Assembly (NCBI GenBank): GCA_949294845.1
Contig: CASFJH010000090.1
Location: forward strand, 1-42,606
Origin: an uncultured Bacillota bacterium
GTDB taxonomy: Bacteria > Bacillota > Clostridia > Christensenellales > Pumilibacteraceae
DNA: 42,606 bases
Direction of reading: 5' to 3'
Shown piece by piece: positions 31,925 through 41,399 of the stretch. The notes under the pieces were generated by a model that was given only the letters and a program-made list of their open reading frames with translations, had not been told where the DNA came from and made no database searches. Both the position numbers and the translations under genes were made by a program. Positions within the stretch are counted from its first letter, which is position 1. Every line of letters starts with the position of its first letter.

Positions 31925-32862
31925 CAGCTATTGTCGGCCGGCGCTTCGAGCTTCAGTCCGTCGGCAGGATGTCCTGCAAGAAATTCGGCGGCGCTCATCG
32001 CCCTCTTACCGGGCAGCTGAAGTACCTCGAGCCGCAGCGACCGCTCGCCGCACGCCACATACAATTCTTTTCCGTTACGCGTCAATACTCCCGGAACACC
32101 GGAACGGTTCGTCACCGAACAGGAGTATATTTTAAGCATCTCACCGCCTATACCGGTATAAGCCACCGGCCAAGGATTAAACGCGCGTACTTTATTGTAA
32201 AGCTCATCCGCCGGACGCGAAAAATCCAGCAGTCCGTCGCTCTTGACTATCTTTTTACAGTATGTCGCTTCCGATTCGTTCTGCTTTACGGGGACGCACT
32301 TTCCGCAGGCTATTTCATCAACGGTTTCGACAAGCTCTTTCGCGCCCAATTCGGCAAGTCTTGCCGACAATTCGCCGGCGGTCTCTTTTTCTCCTATCGG
32401 CGTAACGGCACGACGGAGTATATCTCCGCAGTCAAGTCCGCGTTCGGTCTGCATTATGGTAACGCCCGTTTGCTTAAGACCGTCGGCAATTGCCCACTGA
32501 ATCGGCGAGCTTCCGCGGTATTTAGGCAGCAGCGAAGCATGGACGTTTATAACACCGTGTGCCGGCACATCCAGGACTTGCTGCGTGAGAATCTGCCCGT
32601 ATGCCGCCGTCACCATGAGATCGGGAGCGAGCGAGCGCAGAAACTCCGCATTGTCTCCGATACGTTCAAACGAGAAAAACGGTATTCCGAGTGCCTCCGC
32701 TTCGGCATGAACCGGCGTAGGTACAAGCTGTCCGCGTCTGTTCCTTGCCCTGTCAGGCTGGGCGACAGCCGCTATAATACGGTGTCCGGACTCATGCAGC
32801 GCCTTAAGAGAAGGGACGGCAAAATCCGGAGTGCCGAGAAATATTATCTTCATTTTTTTCAT
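31924..32862 (-). CDS. fmt: Methionyl-tRNA formyltransferase
   Basis: A 312-residue enzyme that formylates the initiator Met-tRNA. The formyl-THF domain has FLGTPDFAVPSL, VINVHASLLPKYRGSSPIQW (the conserved Asn/His and SLLP loop) and LDCGDIL; the C-terminal OB-like domain (residues ~210-310) binds tRNA. It overlaps def by 4 bases and pairs with it functionally, since def removes the formyl group. Confidence 0.97.
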   Translation of the reverse strand: MKKMKIIFLGTPDFAVPSLKALHESGHRIIAAVAQPDRARNRRGQLVPTPVHAEAEALGIPFFSFERIGDNAEFLRSLAPDLMVTAAYGQILTQQVLDVPAHGVINVHASLLPKYRGSSPIQWAIADGLKQTGVTIMQTERGLDCGDILRRAVTPIGEKETAGELSARLAELGAKELVETVDEIACGKCVPVKQNESEATYCKKIVKSDGLLDFSRPADELYNKVRAFNPWPVAYTGIGGEMLKIYSCSVTNRSGVPGVLTRNGKELYVACGERSLRLEVLQLPGKRAMSAAEFLAGHPADGLKLEAPADNS

Positions 32863-33308
32863 TCCCTGTCGATCATTTTATCCACGAACAGAATACCGTC
32901 CAAATGGTCCATTTCATGCGAGAACGCGACTGCCGTAAAATCGCTCACCTTATATCGGACGGCCTGTCCGTAACGGTTCTTGCAATCTACTACCAGCTTT
33001 TTGGGACGCTCGACTTCGCCGCCTATGCCGGGAACGCTCAGGCAGCCTTCCTTGCCGATCTGGCTGCCGGACGCTTTTACAATAACGGGGTTTATCAGTT
33101 CGTACACCGTTTTGCCGTCTACGCATACGATGCACGCGCGCTTAAGTATTCCCACCTGAGGGGCGGCAATACCTACTCCGTCGTTTTTCACCATCGTTTC
33201 GTACATATCGTCGAGCAATTGACAGAGACTGTCGTTAAATTCGGTTACTTCCCTTGATTTCTGTCTGAGCAGCTCGTCGCCCATTTTAACTATGTTTCTT
33301 ATTGCCAC
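32859..33308 (-). CDS. def: Peptide deformylase
   Basis: A 149-residue type 1 deformylase. All three motifs are present: GVGIAAPQVG, EGCLSVPG with the metal Cys, and HEMDHLDG with HExxH. The start is a GTG at 33308 with GGAGG 10 bases upstream. It is somewhat shorter than E. coli Def (169), mainly at the C-terminus. Sixty-six bases of AT-rich DNA separate it from priA. Confidence 0.97.
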   Translation of the reverse strand: MAIRNIVKMGDELLRQKSREVTEFNDSLCQLLDDMYETMVKNDGVGIAAPQVGILKRACIVCVDGKTVYELINPVIVKASGSQIGKEGCLSVPGIGGEVERPKKLVVDCKNRYGQAVRYKVSDFTAVAFSHEMDHLDGILFVDKMIDRE

Positions 33309-33374
33309 CGCAGTTATTCCTCCGCGCCAAAAAAATGTATAAATTCATTTTGTATGAGTTTATTTGAAGTAACA

Positions 33375-35567
33375 TTATCTGAGATCGTTAGGATTAATCT
33401 CCACAAAGCAGGTAACTTTTGCGCTAGCCGCCCGGTCAGCCGCATCAAAAATTTTACGTTTTGTATCATCGGCGCCGGCCTTCAGCCGCGTTATGACCTG
33501 CATACGATATACGTTCTGTTTCTTCTTTACGGGGGATCGCATTACCCCGAGATATATGAAATCGTCATTATCGGACGAAAGCGCCTTAATCTCGTCGCCC
33601 AGTATTTTAAGCGCCTTAAGCGCAGCCGACTCGTCCTCCGACCCGACAAGTACGCGCACTATATCGGTAAAAGGCGGATATTTGGTGATCTCGCGCAGAT
33701 TAATCTCTTTACGGTAAAAACCTTCGTAATCATTAGCGGTTGCAAACTTATAGACATAATGATTGGGCGTGTATGTCTGCAATACCACTTTACCCGGCTT
33801 AACGTCGCGGCCGGCGCGTCCGGAGACCTGCGTTATCAGCTGATAAGTACGTTCGGCGCTGCGGTAATCGGCAAAGTGCAGGCTCATATCCGCATCCAGT
33901 ATTCCCACAAGCGTCACGTCGGGAAAATCATGCCCTTTGGCTATCATCTGCGTACCGACGAGTATTTGCGCGCGTTTTGCGGCAAATTCGCCGAGAATAC
34001 GAAAATGCGCGTCCTTGCCTTGAGTAGTGTCGTTATCCATTCGCAGAACGTTGACGTCGGGAAACATTTCCTTTAGCGTTTCGGCAACTTTCTGCGTTCC
34101 CATAAAGCCGTGCTTTATATGGGGGCTTCCGCACTCGGGACATACGTCCAGCATCGAATAGCGGTTGTTACAGTAATGGCATTTCAGTACGTTTTCATCC
34201 TTGTGATAGACGAGCGACACGTCGCATTGTTCGCACTTTGCGACATATCCGCAGCTTCGGCACATGACGTATGAAGCGTACCCGCGGCGGTTGAGAAACA
34301 GTATGGCCTGGTTCCCGCTTCTTATACATTCCTCGAGAGCCGAGCTCAGCGCTCCCGACATGAAACCGGGATTTCCGCTTCTCAGCTCTTTGCGCATATC
34401 TACTATTTCTATCTCGGGTAATGGGCGCTTATTTACGCGGTTTTTAAGCGTAACCAACGTATACTCACCCTTTTCCGCCTTGTAGTAGCTTTCAACCGAC
34501 GGAGTGGCGCTGCCCAATACCAGATTGCATTTGTTATATGCAGCGCGGAATTTTGCTATCTCGTGAGTCGGATATCTGGGGTTGCGCTCTGACAGGTAGC
34601 TTGAGTCGTGTTCCTCGTCTATAATGATCACGCCAAGGTTTTTAAGCGGAGCGAAAACCGCCGAGCGCGCGCCTACCGCGACAGAAGCCTCGCCCGTAAT
34701 CAGGCGCCGCCACTCGTCGAACCGCTCGCCGTCCGACAGTCCGCTATGCAGAATGGCCACGCTTTCTCCGAAACGGTGCCTGAAATTTTTAAGAACCTGC
34801 GGAGTAAGCGAAATTTCGGGAACGAGCATTATCGCGCTTTTGCCTGCAGAAATGGCCGCCGATATACATCTCATATAAATTTCGGTCTTGCCGCTTCCGG
34901 TCACCCCGTGCAGCAGAAAAATGCCCTTGCCGTCGGTTATCCTCTTTGTCGCCGCTTCCTGTTCGTCGGTAAGCTGCACTTCGCTGCCCGAACATTCCAT
35001 ATATTTGTACGGCGTGCGCATCACTTCCACTTCTTCAACCGATACTATGCCTCGCATAATAAGGTTTTTGAGCGCTGAAGCGGAGAAATCCCTGTTCAGT
35101 TCGGAGACGGATACGCTGCCGTTATCGGCGATATATCTGAACACCTCCAACTGCGCTTTTGCCGATGATCGTATAAACTGACTTTCGTCTCTGTCGGCAA
35201 ACTCGGGATTGACGGAGACGAACTCCTTTACGAGCGCTTTCACCCGACCGCCGCGCATTTGCGCCGGAATGAATAATTTAAGCACGTCGGCAAGCCTCAG
35301 ATGGTAGTTGTCCGCCATAAAGCGCATTAAAGCAAGCATTTCCGGCAGAATTGCCGGAAACGGATCCAAAACGTCGTTTATTTCTTTCAGTTTGTCTTCG
35401 GGATAATCGGTAGTTTCCTTGACGTTGACAACATATCCCTCTACCGATCGCTTTCCGAACGGCACGGACACGCGGTACCCCGCGGTAACGTCGCTGCGAC
35501 CGAGCTTGTAATCGAATATCCTGTCGACTTCGGAGTTGCTTATATCGACGATGACCTCGGCTATCAT
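33375..35567 (-). CDS. priA: Primosomal protein N' (replication restart helicase)
   Basis: A 730-residue superfamily-2 helicase that loads the replisome at stalled forks. The N-terminal DNA-binding domain (residues ~1-190) is followed by Walker A GVTGSGKTE, Walker B DEEHDSSY, SATPS and a zinc-binding region with four CXXC pairs (CRSCGY, CEQC, CHYC, CPEC), then the second helicase core with QVSGRAGR. It overlaps coaBC by 4 bases. Confidence 0.97.
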   Translation of the reverse strand: MIAEVIVDISNSEVDRIFDYKLGRSDVTAGYRVSVPFGKRSVEGYVVNVKETTDYPEDKLKEINDVLDPFPAILPEMLALMRFMADNYHLRLADVLKLFIPAQMRGGRVKALVKEFVSVNPEFADRDESQFIRSSAKAQLEVFRYIADNGSVSVSELNRDFSASALKNLIMRGIVSVEEVEVMRTPYKYMECSGSEVQLTDEQEAATKRITDGKGIFLLHGVTGSGKTEIYMRCISAAISAGKSAIMLVPEISLTPQVLKNFRHRFGESVAILHSGLSDGERFDEWRRLITGEASVAVGARSAVFAPLKNLGVIIIDEEHDSSYLSERNPRYPTHEIAKFRAAYNKCNLVLGSATPSVESYYKAEKGEYTLVTLKNRVNKRPLPEIEIVDMRKELRSGNPGFMSGALSSALEECIRSGNQAILFLNRRGYASYVMCRSCGYVAKCEQCDVSLVYHKDENVLKCHYCNNRYSMLDVCPECGSPHIKHGFMGTQKVAETLKEMFPDVNVLRMDNDTTQGKDAHFRILGEFAAKRAQILVGTQMIAKGHDFPDVTLVGILDADMSLHFADYRSAERTYQLITQVSGRAGRDVKPGKVVLQTYTPNHYVYKFATANDYEGFYRKEINLREITKYPPFTDIVRVLVGSEDESAALKALKILGDEIKALSSDNDDFIYLGVMRSPVKKKQNVYRMQVITRLKAGADDTKRKIFDAADRAASAKVTCFVEINPNDLR

Positions 35568-36754
35568 ATTGTCTTTAACGACGCCAGTTTGTCAAGAATC
35601 AAGTCGGCCAGCTCGGTTTTTTTCATGACGGAAATGTCCTCGGCTCCCGAGGCGGTGATGAAGGTTACGATATTTGTATCGCAGTCGAATCCGGCTCCGG
35701 CCTGCGTGACGTCGTTTGCGATAACGAGATCGGCGTTCTTTTTTATCAGCTTATTGCGCGCGTTAGTCTTGAGGTTTTCGGTCTCGGCGGCAAAAACAGC
35801 AAGCTTCGCCTTGCCTTTTATCGCTCCCACTGCTGCGGCTATATCAGGATTTTTGACCAGCTTTAACGTAAGCGAATCGGATTTAATCTTATTTTCCGCC
35901 GCTTTCTCGACTCTGTAATCGGCAGGCGCAGCCGCTTTTATTATATAATCGCACCGGCTTAAGTTAGCCATTACGGCGTCATACATTTCCGCCGTAGTGT
36001 TGACTTTTACGCGCTCGACCTTTTCCGACGGTTCGACGCGCATATTGGCCTCGACAAGAATGACGTCGGCGCCGCGGCGCGCTGCGGCGTCGGCAATCGC
36101 GCAGCCCATTTTTCCGCTCGAACGGTTGGTTATATAGCGCACAGGATCTATGTCCTCGCGCGTGGCTCCGGCGGTCACCAGTACGGTTTTTCCCTCATAA
36201 TCGCGCTTGGGAAAAAGTTTCTCTTCAATAGCGGCGACTATCTCTTCCGGCTCCGCCATACGTCCGGCGCCTACCTCTCCGCAAGCCAGCCGTCCGGCTC
36301 CGCCGTAAACGAACGAGTAGCCGCGCTCTCTTAGCTTGTTCTCGTTCTCTCTGTAAGCCGCAGAGTCAAACATCGCGGTATTCATAGCCGGAGCGAGTAT
36401 AACGGGACATTGCGCCGCAAAAAGCGTCGTAGACAAAAAATCGTCGGCGATGCCCGAAGCGAGCTTGCCGGTCATATTAAGCGTACACGGCGCCACAACA
36501 AAAAGGTCGGCTCGGCGCGCAAAGGAAATATGCTCGACCTCCCACTCGAAGTCGCGCTTCCACATATCGTCCACGACGCGATGCCCCGAAAGCGTTTCAA
36601 ACGTCAGTCTGGAAACGAATTTACAGGCGTTCTGCGTCATGGCGACGTAAACCTCGGCGCCGCGCTTTTTCAGCATACTTACGACGTAGCAGGTCTTATA
36701 AGCCGCTATGCCTCCGGTAACGCCGACCGCGATTGTCTTGCCGGCAAGATTCAA
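35564..36754 (-). CDS. coaBC: Bifunctional phosphopantothenoylcysteine decarboxylase/synthetase
   Basis: A 396-residue two-domain enzyme of coenzyme A synthesis. The N-terminal CoaC flavoprotein (residues ~1-180) has VGVTGGIAAYKT and the PAMNTAMF/ACGEVGAGRMAEP motifs; the CoaB synthetase has VTAGATREDIDPVRYITNRSSGKMG and AAPADYRVE. The start is a TTG at 36754 (LNLAGKT), overlapping the rpoZ TGA, with GGAG 7 bases upstream; this is the only start that keeps the family N-terminus, and the longer frame into rpoZ is not plausible. Confidence 0.94.
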   Translation of the reverse strand: MNLAGKTIAVGVTGGIAAYKTCYVVSMLKKRGAEVYVAMTQNACKFVSRLTFETLSGHRVVDDMWKRDFEWEVEHISFARRADLFVVAPCTLNMTGKLASGIADDFLSTTLFAAQCPVILAPAMNTAMFDSAAYRENENKLRERGYSFVYGGAGRLACGEVGAGRMAEPEEIVAAIEEKLFPKRDYEGKTVLVTAGATREDIDPVRYITNRSSGKMGCAIADAAARRGADVILVEANMRVEPSEKVERVKVNTTAEMYDAVMANLSRCDYIIKAAAPADYRVEKAAENKIKSDSLTLKLVKNPDIAAAVGAIKGKAKLAVFAAETENLKTNARNKLIKKNADLVIANDVTQAGAGFDCDTNIVTFITASGAEDISVMKKTELADLILDKLASLKTI

Positions 36755-36954
36755 TCGTCTTCTCCTCCGCCGACCGTTACTTTGCCCTCGTAAATCTCCT
36801 TGGCGGCATAAGAAATGGCGCGTTCGGCCGAGTTGTCCATAAGATCGTTCTTTTTGTCGAGCAGATAGCGCGCGCGTTCTGTCACCAGACTGACGAGCGC
36901 GTATTTGCATCCCACTTCTTCAACCAGTTTATCGATAGGCGGATCGATCATCAT
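36751..36954 (-). CDS. rpoZ: RNA polymerase omega subunit
   Basis: A 67-residue omega subunit that helps assemble RNA polymerase. IDKLVEEVGCKYALVSLVTERARYL is the conserved helix region, followed by SAERAISYAAKEIYEGKV. The gmk-rpoZ-coaBC order is universal in this phylum. GGAG lies 12 bases before the ATG. The end overlaps the TTG of coaBC. Confidence 0.96.
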   Translation of the reverse strand: MMIDPPIDKLVEEVGCKYALVSLVTERARYLLDKKNDLMDNSAERAISYAAKEIYEGKVTVGGGEDD

Positions 36955-36977
36955 AATGCTACAAATCTCCTTAACAG

Positions 36978-37595
36978 TTATTTTTTGAGCAGCAGTTCGT
37001 TTACTCTTGCTTCGTTGCGGAACATCCTCGCTTTTTCGGCGTCAATAATCGCCGCCACCTGAAGCGCGGCGCTGTCCGCGTCGTCGTTGAAAACGATATA
37101 GTCAAAATCCCGATACTCTCCCAGCTCGCGCCTGGCGTTGCCGAGACGCGTGTTTATGCTGTCCTCAGTCTCCGTATTGCGTGAACGCAGTCTATGTTCG
37201 AGATCGGCGAACGTGGGCGTCATAATGAATATGGAAACGCACTCGGGATATTTTGCCCTTATCTGCTTATTGCCGTAAGTATCTATTTCGAACATCACGT
37301 CGTTTCCGGCGGCAAGCATTTCGAAAACGTGCGCTTTGGGCGTTCCGTAATAATTGCTGTATACCGATGCAGTCTCCAAAAAAGCGCCTTCGGCGATCAT
37401 TTTCTGATAATCCTCGATCGTGCGGAAGTAGTAATGTACGCCTTCCACCTCGTTAGGTCTGGGCGCGCGGGTTGTTACCGAAATCGACTTTCTGATTTCG
37501 GGGCGCAGAGCGAGCACTTTATTGTAAATGGTCCCTTTCCCTGCTCCGGAAGGGCCGGAAATCACTATCAGCAATCCTTTTTCCGTATTCATCAT
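36978..37595 (-). CDS. gmk: Guanylate kinase
   Basis: A 205-residue GMP kinase that produces GDP. The P-loop is SGPSGAGKGT, SVTTRAPRPNEVEGVHYYF is the GMP-binding motif, and EIDTYGNKQI and RLRSRNTETED follow in the usual order. The ATG at 37595 has GGAG 6 bases upstream. It starts 3 bases after yicC ends. Confidence 0.97.
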   Translation of the reverse strand: MMNTEKGLLIVISGPSGAGKGTIYNKVLALRPEIRKSISVTTRAPRPNEVEGVHYYFRTIEDYQKMIAEGAFLETASVYSNYYGTPKAHVFEMLAAGNDVMFEIDTYGNKQIRAKYPECVSIFIMTPTFADLEHRLRSRNTETEDSINTRLGNARRELGEYRDFDYIVFNDDADSAALQVAAIIDAEKARMFRNEARVNELLLKK

Positions 37596-37598
37596 ATG

Positions 37599-38477
37599 TT
37601 ACTCCACATTCCTTATTTGCTCTTTTACCTTTTCCAGCTCGTTCTTCATTTCGATAACTGTCGACGTGAGCTCGGAATCGTTCGATTTACTTCCCATAGT
37701 ATTTATTTCGCGGTTCATTTCCTGCGAAATAAAGTCAAGCTTTCTTCCTTGCGGCCCGTCGGCAGTCAGACACGCGTTAAACTGCGCTATATGCGACTTG
37801 AGTCTGTTGATTTCCTCGTTTATATCGGCCTTGTCGGCAAAGAATGCCGTCTCGTTCAGAAGCCGCGCTTCGTCGATCTGAACTCCGGCAAGAATTTCGG
37901 AGATACGGGCTTTCATCCTTTCCCGATACTCTTCAACGACTGCGGGAGCGCGCAGCTCGGCTTTTTCAAGCATGGACGCTATATTCCCTACAAGACGTTT
38001 GAGATCATCGCGCACGGCGGCGCCTTCCGTCTCGCGCATCGCATTGAGCGCTGCAACCGCTTGAGACAGCGCTTTTTCGGTCAGTCTGCGCACAAGCTGC
38101 GGATCCTCGGCGACCGCTTCCGGTCTGACCACTTCGGGCGCGCGCATCAGATGTGAAATTTCATACGCTCCGGGCAGGTCTTTTCCTATGGTCTTCGACA
38201 GCTCGGCCGCGGCGCGCACATACTCCGCCGCCAAAGCAGCGTCCACTCTGACCTTATATTCGCCGGCGCTGTTTTCGTAATTGGCAAACAGATCGACCGT
38301 ACCTCGGCTCAGCTTGCTCTGCAATACCGATCGTATTATATCCTCGCATCCGAGCAATGCTTTGGGAATACGCGAAGGTAATTCCAGAAACCTGTTGTTT
38401 ACCGTCCGCAGCTCGATCGTAAGTGTCCTCTCGTTTTCGGAGGCGACTCCTTTTCCGTATCCGGTCATGCTTTTCAT
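37599..38477 (-). CDS. yicC: YicC/YloC family endoribonuclease
   Basis: A 292-residue member of the YicC/YloC family. The start KSMTGYGKG, ELRTVNNRFLE and the C-terminal FISQEMNREINTMGSKSND with VVEYRERMKARI upstream are all family hallmarks. YicC has been described as an Mn-dependent endoribonuclease involved in RNA turnover; the role in Clostridia is not established. It begins 4 bases inside the preceding gene's end and precedes gmk, as in Bacillus (yloC). Confidence 0.95.
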   Translation of the reverse strand: MKSMTGYGKGVASENERTLTIELRTVNNRFLELPSRIPKALLGCEDIIRSVLQSKLSRGTVDLFANYENSAGEYKVRVDAALAAEYVRAAAELSKTIGKDLPGAYEISHLMRAPEVVRPEAVAEDPQLVRRLTEKALSQAVAALNAMRETEGAAVRDDLKRLVGNIASMLEKAELRAPAVVEEYRERMKARISEILAGVQIDEARLLNETAFFADKADINEEINRLKSHIAQFNACLTADGPQGRKLDFISQEMNREINTMGSKSNDSELTSTVIEMKNELEKVKEQIRNVE

Positions 38478-39436
38478 TTTACGCCTCCGTCAAAATAGTC
38501 GTACAGTGCGTCCCTTTTTACCTTAACGTCATCGTCGCCGCCGCCGATGAACCTGACTCGTCCGTCGGTTACGACGCCTATTTCGCAGGCGTCTATCCCC
38601 GCCCTGGCAAGCGCCGAGAGCGCGGCGGTCATATCGTCCGCGGCAAACAGCATAGAGCCGCTCGAAAGCAGCCGCGTGATGTCCACACCGGTCTCTTTGC
38701 AAAAATCAGCGGCTTCGGCGTCAATCGGCAGTTTATCGGCGAATATGTCCGCGCCGAGACCTCTTGGTGTCACAACCTCCGCAACCGCGCCCAGCACGCC
38801 GCCCTCGGTGATATCGTGCATCATGGTAACGCCGGGCAATGCCGACAGCACGCGGCTTTCGGGCAGAACGCTAAGGCTTTTCGAGTATCGTTCGTACAAC
38901 GGCGAATCGGTGCGGTTAAGCGCCTCCAGCAGCACCGTGACGCCTTCCATGCCCAGACGCTTGGTCACGCCGAGCGCGTTACCCTTTCTTATCGCCGACT
39001 TGGAAAGCAGCCTTTTGCAAAAGCCCACGGCGGTAGCCGATACCACGGCTCTGGTAACGCAATCGGAAAACTCGGTATGCCCTCCTGCTATTTCCACCCC
39101 GACTTCGGCCGCGGCTGAGCTTGCCGCCGTTACTATTCTGCCTATATCCTCAGGCGGATAGTCGGGCGGAACTATCACAGTGAGCATCATGGCGACCGGC
39201 TTTCCTCCGTTAGCGGCAATATCGTTGGTGTTTACCGATACCGCCAACCGTCCCAAGGACTCGGGACTCATTGCCGCTGTAATCGGATCGGACGAAACCA
39301 CTATCGTCCCCGAACCCTTTATCGCCGCGCAGTCTTCGCCTTCCGCCGCCGAAAGGATAACCTCTCCTCGCAGCTTCTTAAGACGGCTCAGTACATAATT
39401 CTCAAGTTCGGTTGTGGACAGCTTGCCTGATCTCAT
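38474..39436 (-). CDS. AIR synthase-related (PurM/HypE-like) protein
   Basis: A 320-residue protein of the PurM/HypE/ThiL/SelD ATP-binding superfamily. EGEDCAAIKGSGTIVVSSDPIT resembles the N-terminal ATP/Mg loop of HypE (here outlined over residues ~31-52), with NTNDIAANGGKP, AGGHTEFSD and HDITEGGVLGAVAEV following. It has neither the C-terminal Cys of HypE nor SelD's Cys/Sec, and no hydrogenase or selenium genes are near, so the substrate is unknown. It heads the yicC-gmk-priA operon behind a promoter that ends next to its ATG, with no ribosome-binding site. Confidence 0.85.
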   Translation of the reverse strand: MRSGKLSTTELENYVLSRLKKLRGEVILSAAEGEDCAAIKGSGTIVVSSDPITAAMSPESLGRLAVSVNTNDIAANGGKPVAMMLTVIVPPDYPPEDIGRIVTAASSAAAEVGVEIAGGHTEFSDCVTRAVVSATAVGFCKRLLSKSAIRKGNALGVTKRLGMEGVTVLLEALNRTDSPLYERYSKSLSVLPESRVLSALPGVTMMHDITEGGVLGAVAEVVTPRGLGADIFADKLPIDAEAADFCKETGVDITRLLSSGSMLFAADDMTAALSALARAGIDACEIGVVTDGRVRFIGGGDDDVKVKRDALYDYFDGGVK

Positions 39437-39442
39437 ATATTA

Positions 39443-39471
39443 ATTATATCACATAGTCCGCGCGATTTCAA
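39443..39471 (-). promoter_or_regulatory. Promoter of the AIR-synthase-like/yicC operon, apparently leaderless
   Basis: TTGAAA (39466-39471) and TATAAT (39443-39448) are 17 bases apart on the minus strand, with a TG before the -10. The -35 is inside the ligA stop region. The -10 ends 6 bases before the ATG, and no Shine-Dalgarno is present, so the RNA should begin at the start codon. Confidence 0.7.
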
Positions 39472-41399
39472 GTGTTTAACAAGTCAATAAACTCGTTCTC
39501 TCCTATTATTTTAATGCCGAGTTTTGAGGCTTTGTCCAGTTTGGAGCCGGCCGCCTCGCCGGCTATAACCATATCGGTCTCTTTTGTGACCGACGACTGA
39601 ACCGTTCCTCCCCGCTTTTCTATCTCCGCGGCCGCCTGAGAACGCGTGTAAGCGGCAAGCGAGCCGGTAAGCACTACCTTGAGGCCGGAGAACGTTCCGC
39701 CGTTATCAAAGGCGCTTTCGTAAACGGGAGAAATTCCTATAGCTTTAAGCCGCTCGACAAAATCTCGGTGCTCTCTGAAGTAATTTACCACCGAGCCGGC
39801 TATAACCTCGCCTACGGACGGAATAGCCGCGAGCGTTTGGGCGTCGGCAGCCATGAGCGCGTCTATGTTGCGGAAGCGCTCGGCAAGGTCGCGGGCGGTC
39901 TTCTTCCCTATGTTCGGTATACCCAGAGCGTTAATAAAATGCGGCAGATCGGCGCCGCGGCTTTTTTCGACCGCTTTTAAAAAATTTTCCGTTTTGCGGT
40001 CTTTGAACCCTTCAAGCTCCGCAAGGTCCTCGGCGCGCAGGCTGTAAAGGCTGTCGGCTGAAGTGATTCCCAGCTTATCGTGCAGCTGTCTGACCGTTTT
40101 CTCGCTTATGCCTTCTATGTCCATGCAGTCTTTTGACGCAAAATGCTCTATACGTCCGCATATCTGCGGCATACAGCCGTTCTCGTTGGGACAGAACAGG
40201 TGCGCTCCTATCTCCTCCACCGGAGTGCCGCACGCAGGACACCTTTCGGGCCTGAGTATCTCGTCGCCGCCCGTACCTGTCACAGCGCCCAGTATCTCTG
40301 GAATTACGTCGTTGCTTCTTCGGATAAATACTCTTGAGCCTTTCCGCACCTTTTTGCGCTGAATATCCGAATAATTATTCAACGTGGCTTTGGAAATAGT
40401 CGCGCCGCACAGCTCGACCGGCTCCAGAAGCCCGAGCGGAGTCAGCTTGCCGGTGCGACCGACCTGCCATACGACGTCGCGTAAAACGGTTGTCGTTTCT
40501 TCGGCTTCGAACTTGTACGCTATCGCCCAGCGTGGAAATTTGTCCGTATATCCGAGCTGCGCCCGCAAAGAAAAGTCGTCGACTTTTATCACCATTCCGT
40601 CTATGAGAAAATCCAGAGCGTTCCTGTCGACGCTTTCGATTCGGGCGATAATCTCCTCGATGCTGTCGGTTCTGTCCAGTCTGTCGGTTTTGAAACGGTT
40701 CTTCTTAAGAAACGCGATGCACTCCGTCTGGCTCGCTAAACCGGCGTCGGGCGCGAAGTTGACGTTGTAAAATATAATGTCGAGGTTGCGCGACGCCGTA
40801 ACTTTGGGATCGAGATTCCTTATCGCGCCGGCAACGCCGTTGCGCGCGTTTTTAAGCGGTTCGGCCGCACGCTCGTTATACTCTTTAAGCGCGGACAGCC
40901 GCATAATGCCCTCGCCCTGCGCTTCAAGCTTGCCCATATAGGGTATTCTGAAAGGTATGGACTTGATCGTCCGCACCTGCTCGGTTACGTCTTCGCCCGT
41001 TTCCCCGTTGCCACGGGTCGCCGCCGAGAGAAAAAGTCCGTTTTCGTAAGTAAGGCACAGCGTAAGCCCGTCCAGTTTGTATTCAAGCGTATAAAAAACT
41101 TTACCGCCTGCCGCTTTTCTTATCTTCTCGTTCCATGCGCGCAGTTCGTCGAAAGAATTGCATTTGTCGAGGCTGTAAAGCCTGTTTATATGCTTATGCT
41201 GTCCGAACAGTTTTACCGGTTCCCCGCCCACCCGCTTTGTAGGCGAATCGGGCAGAACGTTGCCTGTCGCGCGCTCAAGCCGGACGAGCTCGTCATAAAG
41301 CGCGTCGTACTCCTTATCCGATACTTCGGGATCGTCCAGAACGTAATATCTGTAGGCGTACTCGTTGAGTAAGTCCACCAATTCGCGCATCCTGTTCAT
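39468..41399 (-). CDS. ligA: NAD+-dependent DNA ligase
   Basis: A 643-residue LigA that seals nicks in replication and repair. The N-terminal Ia domain carries YYVLDDPEVSDKEYD, the adenylated Lys108 is in LEYKLDGL, the OB domain follows, and a zinc finger (CPACGTPVEEIGAHLFCPNENGC in outline, residues ~396-418) leads into four HhH motifs and a C-terminal BRCT domain (FSGLKVVLTGSLAAYTR). The length is somewhat below E. coli (671). GGAGG lies 4 bases before the ATG, which overlaps the pcrA stop. Confidence 0.97.
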   Translation of the reverse strand: MNRMRELVDLLNEYAYRYYVLDDPEVSDKEYDALYDELVRLERATGNVLPDSPTKRVGGEPVKLFGQHKHINRLYSLDKCNSFDELRAWNEKIRKAAGGKVFYTLEYKLDGLTLCLTYENGLFLSAATRGNGETGEDVTEQVRTIKSIPFRIPYMGKLEAQGEGIMRLSALKEYNERAAEPLKNARNGVAGAIRNLDPKVTASRNLDIIFYNVNFAPDAGLASQTECIAFLKKNRFKTDRLDRTDSIEEIIARIESVDRNALDFLIDGMVIKVDDFSLRAQLGYTDKFPRWAIAYKFEAEETTTVLRDVVWQVGRTGKLTPLGLLEPVELCGATISKATLNNYSDIQRKKVRKGSRVFIRRSNDVIPEILGAVTGTGGDEILRPERCPACGTPVEEIGAHLFCPNENGCMPQICGRIEHFASKDCMDIEGISEKTVRQLHDKLGITSADSLYSLRAEDLAELEGFKDRKTENFLKAVEKSRGADLPHFINALGIPNIGKKTARDLAERFRNIDALMAADAQTLAAIPSVGEVIAGSVVNYFREHRDFVERLKAIGISPVYESAFDNGGTFSGLKVVLTGSLAAYTRSQAAAEIEKRGGTVQSSVTKETDMVIAGEAAGSKLDKASKLGIKIIGENEFIDLLNT

